From Euptelea pleiosperma (taxonomy: Eukaryota > Streptophyta > Magnoliopsida > Ranunculales > Eupteleaceae): a DNA stretch of 64,000 bases. The DNA is taken from contig CM068548.1 of assembly GCA_035048495.1 (NCBI GenBank), positions 992,001 through 1,056,000 on the forward strand, given 5' to 3'. Both the position numbers and the translations under genes were made by a program. Shown piece after piece: positions 49,901-61,423 of the stretch (position 1 is the first letter of the stretch; each line of letters opens with the position of its first letter). The notes beneath the pieces were generated by a model. The model saw only the letters and a program-made list of their open reading frames with translations. It did no database searches and was not told the origin of the DNA.

Positions 49901-50705
49901 GGAAAGAAGAGTACAGCCTCTTGAGGAAGAAGAAGAGGACAACCAGGTGCAAGAACAGGAAGAGGTTAGTGAATTAATTATAGACTTAGACACTTTGACA
50001 AGTGACAACTTACATCATTAAATTACTCTACATTGTATTAATGTGTTCATCTTTTTTAACTAGGTAAAGGAAAGTCTCCCATGGAATTGGTGGACGAAGA
50101 AGATGATGAATGGGTGGTGGTTAAATCCGATGAAGAGAAGATGATAGGGGCATCAGATATCATGATGACTCCTTAGAAGACCCCACTAGCAATGATGATG
50201 ATATTGGGGATAAAGAATAGAAAGATTGATGATTGTATATTTTTGTGTTACAATATAAGAATAGGATTTGAATGTGTTAACTTATTAATTTTAACTTTTA
50301 CTACTTGCTCTACTCTCTTTCTTAACTCTATCTAGTTAGTTACCTATGTTGTTACTACTGTTAGTATTGACTATTGAGATTTGGTAATTTAGTGGAATTG
50401 GCATATCAAATGTGCTTTATGTTTTTAAGATTTGATATCAGCATTCAGGCATTCCTGACAGCATCGCACCTAAGGTAAAAGTTATAGCCTCACTTACTTT
50501 TATGCTTATTTAAGTTATGTTTTTCACATGATATGTTGTTTCTCATTTTTCTAGAATTAATTATATTTTTTTAGAATTTTTTAAGCATTTTTTTTTTAAA
50601 AACTGAGGCTTAAATGAGGCTTACGCCTCAGTACCGCCTCAAGGCTACGCCTCGCCTTTTTTAGAGAAAACGCCTCAGTTCCCGAACTAGCCTTTTTAAA
50701 CTTTG
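46967..50705 (+). mobile_element. hAT transposon, complete ends and decayed transposase
   Basis: 3,739 bp between perfect 8-bp target duplications gatggtag (46,959-46,966 and 50,706-50,713). Inverted ends begin CAAAGTTTAAAAA on both sides. Just inside both ends are clusters of gaggc / gcctc (46,985-47,060 and 50,600-50,690). A BED-type hAT transposase gene with introns lies between. All signs of a formerly autonomous element. It lies upstream of exon 1 in the host's large intron, opposite to the host gene. Confidence 0.93.
47492..49924 (+). pseudogene. hAT transposase (BED finger, DUF659, hAT dimerisation), broken
   Basis: The first open part (47,492-48,628, 378 residues) has a BED finger (W21, C42-X2-C45, H59-X4-H64). 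It also has a DUF659/RNase H-like core with Asp in SDGWKD (261) and TDNASAY (322), and the helix CGAHCIDLML (346-355). After ARK the frame shifts near 48,610; the continuation SHGWVLSLMKSFTKREL is in another frame, followed by a short deletion. WASTVWAKKDEG lies at 48,715 and AAAYFLNPQFHYDPDFS at 49,018. The dimerisation domain (49,352-49,490; GDGTPALTKFAVRVLSLTC, CERNWSTF) has the usual Trp-Trp changed to Trp-stop. A last exon (49,560-49,924) starts VHTKRRNRLDQTKLNTLVFV. Donor CAG-GTAATT and acceptor TTTTAG bound the last intron. Confidence 0.9.
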
Positions 50706-51235
50706 GATGGTAGTGCATTTGGTTCGGCTAGATAGGAAAGGAGTAGGAAGTGTCTTCCAGAACAATGAAGTGAGGTTGTCAAGTCTTACTCCAGTCGTAT
50801 GAGCGAAGCAGACTCTGGTAAAGTGGAATTTAAAACTCTCAAGGGTTAAAGATCTCCAAGGACAACCAATGAATGCCGGTTGGTTGTGAAAGTGACTCGT
50901 TCAATGCAATCAAATGGATCAGCGATAAAGGGGATTATTGTGTGAGACTTGCCAATGTTATCCCATGTCACAGAGTTGGTTACAAACTTACAGGGTTATC
51001 AATTATTTTCTCCCATATGCTGTGTGTGAACAATGTAGCAGACTTCCCGGCCAGACATGGTTTAAATAGAAATTTATTCTACAGAGGAAATTCTTTTCCG
51101 AACTTTTAGCATCTTCTCTCACATCATTACAACTACTGGAAGGCGCGTGCGATGCACATGATTGAAGAGGAGAGATGTCAAGGTTATCGAGTAAGTCATT
51201 TTTTTACTTTTAAAATTCTTTTTTAACAGACGCAC
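50706..51235 (+). pseudogene. RNase H (RVT_3) fragment
   Basis: 50,860-51,109 reads CESDSFNAIKWISDKG and FSHMLCVNNVADFPARHGLN, the C-terminal half of an RVT_3-type RNase H, as in plant LINEs. There is no start or upstream domain. It complements the kind of fragment seen at 28,594 but is a separate copy. Confidence 0.6.
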
Positions 51236-53615
51236 TGTAATGACCCAGATTGATCAGAGGACACTGGCGTATTTCTGATCATTCTTTTGTGAATCTACTT
51301 TAAATCACTATTTTACCTCTACTGTATCTAATTGCTGCTAATAAATGATGTAGAATAGCTTAATATAATTATCTGATAATTCTATGAATTTTCGATAATT
51401 TCAGGATCTTTGGTATTTTAACAATATTCACGGGGTACCGCACTATACACTTATGGGACCAAAAAAATTATTATGTCAAAATCTGAACCATAAACACGAA
51501 AAACATATTCTGGCCCCTGCCGCACGCGCAGTTAGTACTTAATAAGTAACTAGGAATTATTCTCACAAAATATCTAGGATGCATGTTATTAACTTGGGTA
51601 CTAATGCACCATAATATAACTCATAGATATTTTATTAATATCTATTGTATTGGCTTATTAATATCATAGATAAAACTTAACTTGTATTGGCTTAGGTGTT
51701 AAGAAACACACCATAGTCATTACGAGTATACGCACAATTATAACCTTAATATCAGTCCTGACTTACACTAACTTGAGTGTAAGTTTATACACTCTAGTCA
51801 AGGGCTTGAAACTCTATAAATAGGAGATGAGAGCTTAACTCTTTTACTACTTTAATACTTAGTATTGAAATACCTAGAGAGAGAAACTGATAATAGAGAG
51901 GGAAAGAGAAGGAATTGCAAGGAACTCCAGAAGAGGAAACTGCTCCTCTTGGGAATGAGATTAACATACTAGAAGAAGAAGAGAATCAGAGAAAAACAGT
52001 AAGTACATCATTCCCCTCTTTGTGAAATGCATCCTTAAAATGCATGTTTTATCTTGTTTTCCTCTTTTCAAAAGCATGAAGTTAATTTATATTTGTGTTA
52101 ACCTTAGAAATATAAAGAAGTGATCTCTGTTTTGTTTTAAAGCAAGCATGTGTATTCTTTGTGAATTTCTTCATGAAAAACATGTATATTCATTTTCTTT
52201 TACATTCATAGAAGATGGTTGATTTTGGATGGTTACATCCATAAAAATGGGATTGTTTTTGGTGATACATAACCCATAAAAGGACGTTGATTTTTGGGTT
52301 GTAACACTTATAAAAGAATATTGGTTTTAGGTGGGTTGTAACCCATACTTTAGACCGTGAGGCATTTTGAGAAAATGGACCCTAAAGACCCTAGTAATTG
52401 AACCTTAAGGACCCTAAAAGAGATTTACTTCGATATTGGAGTTCACAAGAGATGTAGATTTGCGCAAATAATCGAATGAAAAAGGTACATCCTACTTGTA
52501 AGATCCCTTTAGTATACCTTAAAGATAATATTGAATTTTACTTAAAAGGCAAAGATGATCAGAGTATATGGTATGGGTGCCATTACGTTTACGTAATCCC
52601 CTGGGTTATTCATTCCCTAAAGATACGGGCGCTATTACATTTATGTAATCCCCAGGGTTATTCAGTCCCTAAAGATATGGGCGCTATTGCATTTATGTAA
52701 TCCCCAGGGTATTTATACCTAAAGGAGTTAGGGCATTCGGAAAAGGATATCTAACAAAACAACCAGTTGTGCATGCACTTCTAGGGAGTCTATTTATAGG
52801 CTAAACGTGGGATAAGAGGTGTTGGTACGTTGCACTATAAATCGGTATCCGTGGTCTGACCGACCCAGTGATTCAGGGTCACATATACTGATGCTCATGA
52901 GACTGACCATACTTCAATGGATTGATTTTACGGTGTTTTAAGAAAAAGAAAAAGATGTTACATTTATGAGTCTATTGATATTAAATAACTGATTTTCATT
53001 AAACTATGGTTTCAAATGAGATAAACTGTGAATTATTTTCTACACTTGAAATTGTGCTTACAGAGCTTATTAGCTCACGGTACTTTCAATCTATTATATT
53101 GTAGGTCAAGGTAAAGCGAATGCTTGAGATTGATACTCTCAGTTCTAGATGCAACGAATGAGATAGGGGATATCTGTTTTTGTAGACGTAGATTTCTCTT
53201 CTGCATGTAGTATGGAGGTCTTTTTGTGTATTGGGTTACATAATAGTATTCATGTTTATGTATGAATGGTGAAACCATGATATGTAATACTTTGTAATTC
53301 GAGAAGAGAAGTTCTCTCTTGATATATGTGATGGATGTTTTGTAGTTTGTTACCTGTATTTTAATTATGGTGAAATGAATCTTAATAAAAAACTTTCTCG
53401 AGGCCATTCCGAGAATGTGATACTCACAAGGGGAGGAATCCTATGACTTAACAAGTATTTCAAAATAAATGAAAATGAAAAATTACTGGTGTATTTCCGC
53501 TGCACTAAGTAATATGTTTTGATTCACCGTGCGCGTATAGTATTTTACCCACACGTTATGCCTCGAGAAGCGTGAAAGATCGAGACGATCATATAACGGA
53601 TTTGGGGGCGTGACA
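51236..53615 (+). mobile_element. Solo LTR of a Gypsy-type retrotransposon
   Basis: 2,380 bp starting TGTAATGACCCAG and ending GGGGGCGTGACA. Flanks cgcac and tgcac differ at one base, a plausible 5-bp duplication. There is no primer site, polypurine tract or coding region, so the element body was removed by LTR-LTR recombination. It contains a promoter-like CTATAAATAGG at 51,812 and a three-copy 52-bp repeat. It splits a LINE sequence at ACT/CTLC. Confidence 0.78.
52572..52725. repeat. 52-bp tandem repeat inside the solo LTR
   Basis: Units at 52,572, 52,624 and 52,676 (52, 52 and 50 bp). Each begins tatgggtgc or tacgggcgc, contains tatgtaatccccagggt and ends ccctaaag or similar. Confidence 0.88.
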
Positions 53616-54060
53616 TGCACCTTGTGCAAATGTGAAGCTGAGTCAGTAAACCACGTTCTAATCCATTGTGCACTCACCTCAGGGATATGGCAGACTTTCT
53701 TCAGTTTGTTTCGCTTGCAGTTTGTGGTTCCACAAGACATAAGGGGTTTCTTCCAAGGAGGTACTGACGATTGTTTTACAGGCAGAGGTTGATTTTTGTG
53801 GAGAATCCTGCCTTTCATGGTTATGTGGGCCACTTGGAAGGAGAGGAACCTCAGGATCTTCGAAGGGAAGGAAGAAGGTCTTGCTAAGATAGTGCTCAAA
53901 GTGAAAGATTTCCTTTTTCATTGGTCTTCTGTTTCTCCCCTCTTTAAAGGATGTTTTTTCGAGTCCTTTGTGTACAAATGGGATGATCTTTTCGCAGATG
54001 ACCTTTCTCTTTTGAGGGATTAAATCCGTTTTTTGTGTAGTATTTGGTGGGTTTTTCCCC
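53616..54060 (+). pseudogene. LINE ORF2 zf-RVT tail
   Basis: CTLCKCEAESVNHVLIHC, a stop at 53,790, then LWRILPFMVMWATWKERNLR and IFEGKEEG: the zinc-finger end of an L1-type ORF2. It ends in a T-rich 3' region and meets another LINE near 54,070. Confidence 0.75.
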
Positions 54061-54069
54061 CTTTAATAC

Positions 54070-56356
54070 ATACATATTGATTATAGCTGATTACAGACCT
54101 ATAAGTTTAGTAGGAAGCGTATACAAGATCATTGCAAAGATGCTTGCCACAAGGATGCAGACGGTATTATCTTCAGTCATCTCTTCGAATCAAGGACTTT
54201 TGTTAGGGGTCGGCAAATTTTGGATGGTGTCCTGGTAGCTAATTATGCATAGACTCTAGAAACAAATCAGGGAAGCCTGGGATTGTTTGCAAGATCGACA
54301 TGGAGAAAGCATATGATCACGTGGACTAGAGGTTTCTAGACTATATGCTTCATCGGATGGGATTCGGAGGTAAATGGAGAATATGGATTAGGAAATGCAT
54401 TTCGAATGCTGCGTTTTCTATTATTGTTAATGGTTCTCCTACTGGTTATTTTGAGAGTACTAGGGGACTGAGACAAGGGGATCCGCTCTCACCGTTTTTA
54501 TTCATTGTGGTAGTGGAGGCTCTAGGGAGCATGATAACTAGAGCTGTGTGTATAGGCGAGATTGAGGGTTTTGCGACTTCAGTGGAAGCTCCAGTAGTTT
54601 CTCATCTTCAGTTTGCGGATGATACTTCAGTCTTTTTCGGACCATCAGCTACTCAGATGAGATTTCTTAGAGGTCTCCTAGTTTGTTTTGAAGCAGTGTC
54701 AGGATTGCGTGTTAATTTGGCCAAGAGTAAGGTGTACAGTGTAGGGGCAGTGCAGAATATATTGGGTCTCGCGGACATTTTTGGGTGTAGTATCGAAAGT
54801 TTGCCAGCTACTTATTTAGGTTTTCCTCTGGGGCCTCTTACAAATCCAAGGCCATGTGGGAGCCGGTTATCGAACGCTTTGAGCAAAAGTTGGCACCATG
54901 GAAGACGAGATATCTGTCTAAAGGGGGTAAGGTGGTATTGATTAAAAGCGCTCTATCTAGCTAGCCTATTTATTATATGTCGATATTCACGGTTCCAAGT
55001 AGCGTGGTGAAAATCCTGGAGAGATACATGAAGGAATTCTTATGGCATGATAGGGAGGAGAAACACAAATTTCATCTGGTGGCCTGGAAAAAAGTGTGTA
55101 GCCAAAGGTAAAAGGGGGGTTTAGGGATTAAGAATATAAATGTGATGAATCAGGCGCTTTTAGGTAAAATGGCTATGGAGGTTCGGGGTGGAAAGAGATA
55201 GTTTATGGAGGAGGGTCATAGCAGGCAAATATGGGGAGATAATTTTTGTGTGGGAAACCAAGGAAGCTCGTAATTCGTATGGATGCAGTGTATGGAAAGG
55301 AACACTGAAGGTGTCTACAGATTTCTCTAGAGGTGTTAGGTTTGCAGCAGGGGCAGGGAACAGAATCAGATTCTGGGAGGACAATTGGTGTGGTGACATA
55401 GCATTGAAAAACGAGTATCCGATTCTTTATGCTCTTTCAACGAGGAAAACGAGATCTATCCAGGATTGTGCGCATATGATGAAGGGGAGAATGTGGGATG
55501 GAATCTTGGTTTTAGGAGGAATCTTAATGATTGGGAGATCGAACCTTTATCTAGATTGTTATCACAATTACATGATATAAATCTTATGACATCAGTTCAG
55601 GATAAGCGACTGTGGAAATGGTCAAAGGAAGGCACGTTTTTAGTACGATCTTTTTATGAAAAGCTAGAATACGCTACAGAAGGTAGATTTCCAACAGGCA
55701 TGGTTTGGAAAACTAAAGTACCGACCAAGATTGCATTTTTTGTTTGACTAGCTTCGTTGGAAAGGGTATTGACGGTGGATAACTTAATTTCCAGAAAGAT
55801 TATTATCATCGATTATTGTGTAATATGCAAGAAGCATGGGGAATCTGTCAATCATCTTCTATTGCATTGCGATACAGCTAGGGAGCCGTGGTCTTCATTT
55901 TTCTAGTTCGGAATAAGTTGGGTGATGTCAAGCTCAATCAAGGACCTTTTATACAGTTGGCAATCTCATGCATTTTCCTTTAGAGGGAAGATCCTTTGGA
56001 GGATGCTACCTTTCGCTATTATGTGGGGCCTATGGAGAGAGAGGAGTCAAAGGGCATTCGAAGGAAAGACTCAAGATAAGCAATATATTATCCTTAGTAT
56101 TAAGGGTACAATGTTCATGTGGTCGAAGGTGTTCCGAGAGTGTAGAGGCCTTTCTTTGAAGATTTTGATTTTAGATGGGATATGCTGTGCTCTAGAGATG
56201 TATGATGTTAATATCTTCGTTTTTTATAGGAGTTTTCTTTTTTCCTTTAGACTTATTTTTTAGTAGGTCACCTCGACCTCTAAAGGAGGGTCTTTGTAGT
56301 TCGTTTTTGGCTTTTGCTTTTTTAATACAATCTTATACTTATCAAAAAAAAAAAAA
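54070..56356 (+). mobile_element. L1-type LINE, RT to poly-A
   Basis: ORF2 from the RT N-terminal motif (DYRPISLVGSVYKIIAKMLA, 54,089) through the RT core (54,345-54,941; RGLRQGDPLSPFLFIVVVEA, catalytic HLQFADDTSVF). Then, after frameshifts, [17 protein letters not shown], [14 protein letters not shown] (55,360), and zf-RVT (VICKKHGESVNHLLLHC, 55,825). Ends ...cttatc plus A-run 56,344-56,356. The endonuclease domain and ORF1 are missing. About seven stops or shifts. Sense is opposite to the host gene. Confidence 0.85.
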
Positions 56357-56486
56357 ACAAAGAATAGAAAATTTGGAAAATCAAAAAATATTTGTCTTGT
56401 TAGGATTTATTTTAGAGTTGTGCATTGCATAATTGTTAATTTGATGGGCATTAACTCTAGAAAATTCTAGAACCAAGACTTGACAC

Positions 56487-56973
56487 TAGGGCTAGCAATG
56501 GATCGGATCAAACCCGAAATGCGATCCGAAAAAATCGGGTCCGAAACTTTATTTTTCGTTATCAGATCGGTACCGGATCACAGATTGTTGATCCGATCTC
56601 TTACCGGATCAGTACCGGATTGACCTTGTACCGATCCGATATAGACCCGATATCTATATAATCGTATAGATATATATCTATATAATTATATAGATCTATA
56701 TTTATATCTATATAATTATAGATATATATTTAATTGTATAAAGGTATTTAAATATATATTATTTAAATATATACCTAATGAGACTATACATGTCTATATA
56801 TTATATACACATGGGATCGGATCGGATCGGACCCGAAACCGATCTAATCATATCGGATCGGTTCCGAAACTAAATTTTATTGATCCGATCGGGTCCGAAT
56901 CGATTGGATTTCTTATCAGATCGGTAACAAATTAGTACCAATCCGACTCGAACCCAATCCATTGCCAGCCCCA
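56487..56973. mobile_element. hAT-type MITE with GATCGG arrays
   Basis: 487 bp between perfect 8-bp duplications cttgacac (56,479-56,486 and 56,974-56,981). Inverted ends are t(a/g)gggct(a/g)gcaatggat. Both halves are crowded with gatcgga / tccgatc motifs; the centre is a (ATATAG)-like AT stretch. No coding sequence. Confidence 0.9.
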
Positions 56974-58566
56974 CTTGACACAATGTAAATTGAGACTAAA
57001 TCATTGTGGAATCTCTAGAAAATTTATTAGTCTGTTTTACTATTTCTTAGTTAGTGAATGTTCATAAGTTTTAACCTGTTAATTCACATGCACTCTGGCT
57101 GACACTGGTTGGGTCTGGATTTGATAGAGGTAATAAATCTAGTACTTTACGGGGATTAAAAATAAACATATACTTTTTATTACTTCAAATTAGTAGTGTT
57201 CCTGCTCTCAATTGATTTCGAAATTACAATATAATCAACAGCTGGCCTCCCTGTATGATAGTTCTCCATGGAAAGAGCTACCTCCAAAGGATAGAGTGAA
57301 AGCCATCCGTATGGCCCCGCTACATTATGATGTTTGATTCCTTTTTGCTACAGAAAAGGGCTACCTATCCTAAGAGACTGAAAACTACCATTTAAAACAA
57401 GTGAAAAACAGAACTACTTGTCAAAAGATGAGAACTTGAAAAAGAAAATTTTGATAAAAACAAGGGAGTTAAAAACAACCATATTTGCTAAAAAAACAAT
57501 GTTAATTAATTTGGCAAATACACTTGTAAAAGAGAGAATGGTTAGATCCCAATAACTCTAATAAGAACTTCATAATTGGATACAGGATAACCTCCAGATT
57601 CTGATTTAGTACTTAGAATTTTTACTTATAGTTGTCATTTACCCTAGGAAGTAGAAAGTCAGACACCTAAGTAAAAGAAATTGACAATTTAACTAAAGTG
57701 AACTAATTTGACTGACTTACTCGGACAAATGGCCTAGATTGACTGCATTTGAACTATTCTAGATTAAATTACGTAATTAAGTCCAAAATTATAGGTCTGA
57801 TAATTGTTAGTGCCTATCACATTGAAGCTCAGTATGCATTGCATTTAACTTGACTTATTGTGCATTTTAGCACACTTTAGATTTGAGCCTTTTTATCCGA
57901 TTTGATCTGGATTGATCTGATTTGAGTTCTATTAGTTGTAAATCTTTTTAAAGATGATTTGAATGTTTAAAATTCATTTGAAAAAGATTTATGATTGGTT
58001 AGATGGTTTCGGCAGAGATCTAAACCATTGATGTTATTTAGACTACTATAATTGCACATCTTTATTGTCTCTATACACTTGTTATATGTTCATGAATCTG
58101 TGCTTTGTTGCTTTATTTTATGCATGTTAGACATTTTCCTGTTGTTTTTTGTACCTTTGTCATTCTGTGACAAAAGGGGGAGAGAAAATTAAAGAGATAA
58201 ACAGATAAACAAGTAGATATATGAACTAGGAGAGAAATTTAGGGGGAGAAGTGTTCTCTATTGGCTATATATTATTTTTGAATTTCTCCTACAATATCAT
58301 CTAGCAAATGATGTACAAGATGCATTCCGATCAAATCACTCACTGCATGTGTATTCCATTCATTTTATTTATTCCGACGATATTGTTGGTATTACCTGTT
58401 GGTGGATGTGCATGAAACAGGCCAAGCGTATATTTTTGTCTATTTGTTTTCTCCGAGTGAGTGTGAGAAAATGAGTGAATTATGTAACGGGTTGGGATTG
58501 TATTTATATATTTTGTTTATTGTTTACATAAGTCTTTTTGTCACGGAATTGCCAAAGGGGGAGATT
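56974..58566 (+). mobile_element. SIRE/Maximus-like copia 3' region
   Basis: No intact gene. Purine-rich pieces acaaaagggggagag (58,172) and tgccaaagggggagatta (58,550) are the polypurine signatures seen at the 3' end of SIRE-type copia elements, directly before a long LTR. The preceding sequence is degenerate. Confidence 0.45.
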
Positions 58567-58792
58567 ATATGGAATATATCCATATTCTATTTGGCGAAAT
58601 TCCATACGACATAAAAACATTGTTGTAACTATCCTACGTGTGTTAGTCATGCCTTAAGTATGTCAGTGGTATGCATCACTCTTGACTGCCTGAAGACTAC
58701 AAGACGAAGACCCAAGACTCGAAAGATTGAAGATTGATTCATCTGAAGACTCTAATTTCTCCGCTATGTTACGTGCTCACACGTTTAGGATG

Positions 58793-59173
58793 CATGGTTC
58801 AAAGTCGTTGGTTTCGTTTCGGTTTCGGTTGCGGGCGAAACCGAAACGTTTCGGCAGTTTCGGTGGTTTCGGTCCGAAACTTGGTGAAACCATAATGAAA
58901 GAGTTTCGGTAGTTTCGGTCATAGTTTCGGTAGTTTCGGAAGTAGTTTCGGAAGTTTCGGTGGTTTCGGTCCGAAACTTGGTGAAACCAAATGAAAGAGT
59001 TTCGGTAGTTTCAGTCACAGTTTTGGTAGTTTCAGTGGTTTCGGTTCGAAACTACCGAAACTGAGCCGAAACTTTGAGTTTTCCGATACAAACCCGTATC
59101 TTGTATCGGCATGTACTGAAACCGAAACGTTTCGGGCGAAACATTTTGGTTTCGGCCGAAACTTTAAACTATG
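58793..59173 (+). mobile_element. hAT-type MITE with TTTCGG arrays, copy 1
   Basis: 381 bp between perfect 8-bp duplications ttaggatg (58,785-58,792 and 59,174-59,181). Ends catggttcaaagt and actttaaactatg are imperfect inverted repeats. The interior is mostly tttcggtagtttcgg-type motif in tandem, with the reverse gaaaccgaaac near both ends. Confidence 0.92.
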
Positions 59174-60175
59174 TTAGGATGGTAAGTGACTTAGAGGCCT
59201 TAGAGATATGAGGTTTAAATGTAAAATTTACCTAAAACTAAGTCACGTTGCAAGATATCCAATTCAGGGCCTCAATGGCTTCAAAAACCTGAATCAAGGG
59301 TTTTCCAATCGAAATGGACCGCAGTCCAATCAATTGGACCCTGAGTGTCATTCGATAGGACTAAGAAACTGAAAAACTTTATGCCAAATTGATTGGACCC
59401 TGAGTAACCAATCGATTGGACTGACGAAGCACCAAGTCTTAACTCCGAAAATCAGTTTCAGAAACCCCCCCCCCCCCTACTTGCTATTTCTAGGGCTCGT
59501 GGCTAAAAGCTACAAAAACATAACCTAGGGTTGTAGAACCCACAATTCACCAATTTAGAAAGTGATTCTTCTCCTACTAAACTTGCTTACCATTTTCTTC
59601 ACCATTAGAGAATCATCTTGAGAGAGAGCCTTGAGGAGCAAAACCCGGGTAATTCTTCTACATCCTAGTAGGGTTTGCCATTCCTCCATGATCATTGCTT
59701 GAAGATCTTCATCTTCCACAAAAGCTTGATCAAATCATTTGCCTAGGATTCATCTTGTATCCTAAACCTAGTTAGCAGACAGTACCACACATGTGAGTCT
59801 CAAATTTTCATTTGAGGTGTGCAGAGGAGTCGAGGCTGGACCGAATCCTTCACTCCCGGGGTTGGACTGGTTAGTGTAAAAAATATCGGGGTTGGAGATC
59901 AAAGGGTAGGTTTGGGGCTAGACCAAACTGAACACTGTTGAAGGGATCTTAGCGAAAGGGCGTTCGTGGACTCCGACGTGAAAGGCAGAGGGCGTGGATG
60001 CACCGGCAATGGGCTCGAGGGATGGAGTTGACTTGAAGGCTGTGAGTAAGGGTGTTGTGGAGTAACTTCTGTTGTGTTAACTTTTCGTTAGTGATACTTT
60101 AACATCTGGATGTGGTCCCATGGTTTTTCTTTGCGAAAGGTTTCATGTAAAAAAATCGCATGTGTTGATTGATTG

Positions 60176-60580
60176 CATAGTTTAAAGTTTCGGCCAAAAC
60201 CGAAACGTTTCGGTTTCGCTATAGGCTGAGACAAGATACAGGTTTGTATTAGAAACCACTAAGTTTCGCTTAAGTTTCGGTAGTTTCGCCTCAGTTTCGG
60301 TAGTTTCAGCCTCAGTTTCGGTAGTTTCGGTCTCAGTTTCGGCCTCAGTTTCATTATTTTTTAGAATTTTTTGAACTTTCTAATATGGTTTTACCAAGTT
60401 TCGGACCGAAACTACCGAAACTACGACCAAAACTCCCGAAACTACCGAAACTATGACCGAAACTGCCGAAACTCTCCTTTACTTTGGTTTCACCAAGTTT
60501 CGGGCCGAAACCGCCGAAACGTTTCGATTTCGCCTGCGATCGAAACCAAACCGAAACGAAACCATCGACTTTGAACCATG
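60176..60580 (-). mobile_element. hAT-type MITE with TTTCGG arrays, copy 2
   Basis: 405 bp between perfect 8-bp duplications attgattg (60,168-60,175 and 60,581-60,588). It is the reverse complement of the copy at 58,793 in layout: ends catagtttaaagt and actttgaaccatg, with the same tttcgg arrays. No coding sequence. Confidence 0.92.
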
Positions 60581-60839
60581 ATTGATTGTTTATTTCCACA
60601 CTTTGATTAGATTAACTCAAATGGTAAAGAAATAATATATCTTTGATATCTTAAATCCGAATCGGTTAAGGTAATCACCTTGATAATCATAATCAATCAT
60701 AACTAAGATTGTTGTATGAGATTTAGTACCCTATACCTGCACCAGTAAATGATTAGGTTGTTAATATTTGATTAAATTTTTAAATACTTATTCACCCCAC
60801 CCCCCTCCTCTAGGTATCTTTGGTCCTGTGGATACATAG

Positions 60840-61423
60840 ACCCAGGATATTTCACATACTGAATCCCTCTGATAAAGTCCCTGGACACCTTCAAAATCCC
60901 CCTACAAACGTTGCATCCATACGGAAGGCTGACCTCTCAACTCTCCCAACCGTATGAAGACGTCCCATACTTGCCCGCAATGACCTTCCTCCAATGACTA
61001 GAGAGTACCACCCCAAATTTCCATAACCACTCCACTCCACCAAATGTATCTTGCGGTCCTCTACCCTGTCATTCCACAAGAAATCCCTCATGATCTTTTC
61101 CAATACGAGAGCCACACTAGTCGGGGTCGTAAAAAGTGACATGTAATAAATTGGTAAGCTGGAATGGTGCTTTTAATCAACACCATTTTACCCCCTTTAG
61201 AAAGATATCTTGACTTCCACGAAACTAGCCTCCTCCCAAAGCACTCAATAACTGACTCCCACAAGTCCTTGGATCTGTATGAAGCCCCTAAGGAAAGACC
61301 CAAATATGTAGTCGGTAAACTATCGATTTGATAGTTCAGGATGTCCGCCACATGTTCTCCACCTCGAAGCCAAGTAGATATCCAGAAAGAGCTTTGCATG
61401 TGTAGACACGAATCCAGGTCCAA
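60840..61423 (-). pseudogene. LINE ORF2 fragment
   Basis: Minus-strand reading gives [45 protein letters not shown] and ends near GVCRGILKVS-like sequence. The middle is shortened (MRDFLWN to FGWYS-type joint) and both ends are cut. This is the post-RT part of an L1-type ORF2. Confidence 0.75.

Larger units (their letters stand above)
58567..60830 (+). repeat. SIRE-like LTR carrying two hAT MITEs
   Basis: Begins just after the polypurine tract. Contains (a)atcgattgga pieces (59,320-59,420), gggcgttcgtgga and cgtgaaaggcagaggg (59,950-59,995), and ends near ttcaccccacccccctcc, all typical in style of long SIRE LTRs. No primer site follows. The two MITEs make up about 790 bp of it. Confidence 0.5.

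Noticed and set aside
52476..52700. 74-codon frame with repeated PQGYSVPKDMGAI-like words
   Set aside because: It is the 52-bp tandem repeat of the solo LTR read in frame; no start context or homology.
58785..59018. Minus-strand frame with repeated Thr-Glu-Thr (77 codons)
   Set aside because: It is a translation of the TTTCGG array of a MITE that has perfect target duplications; the repeat is DNA-level, not protein-level.
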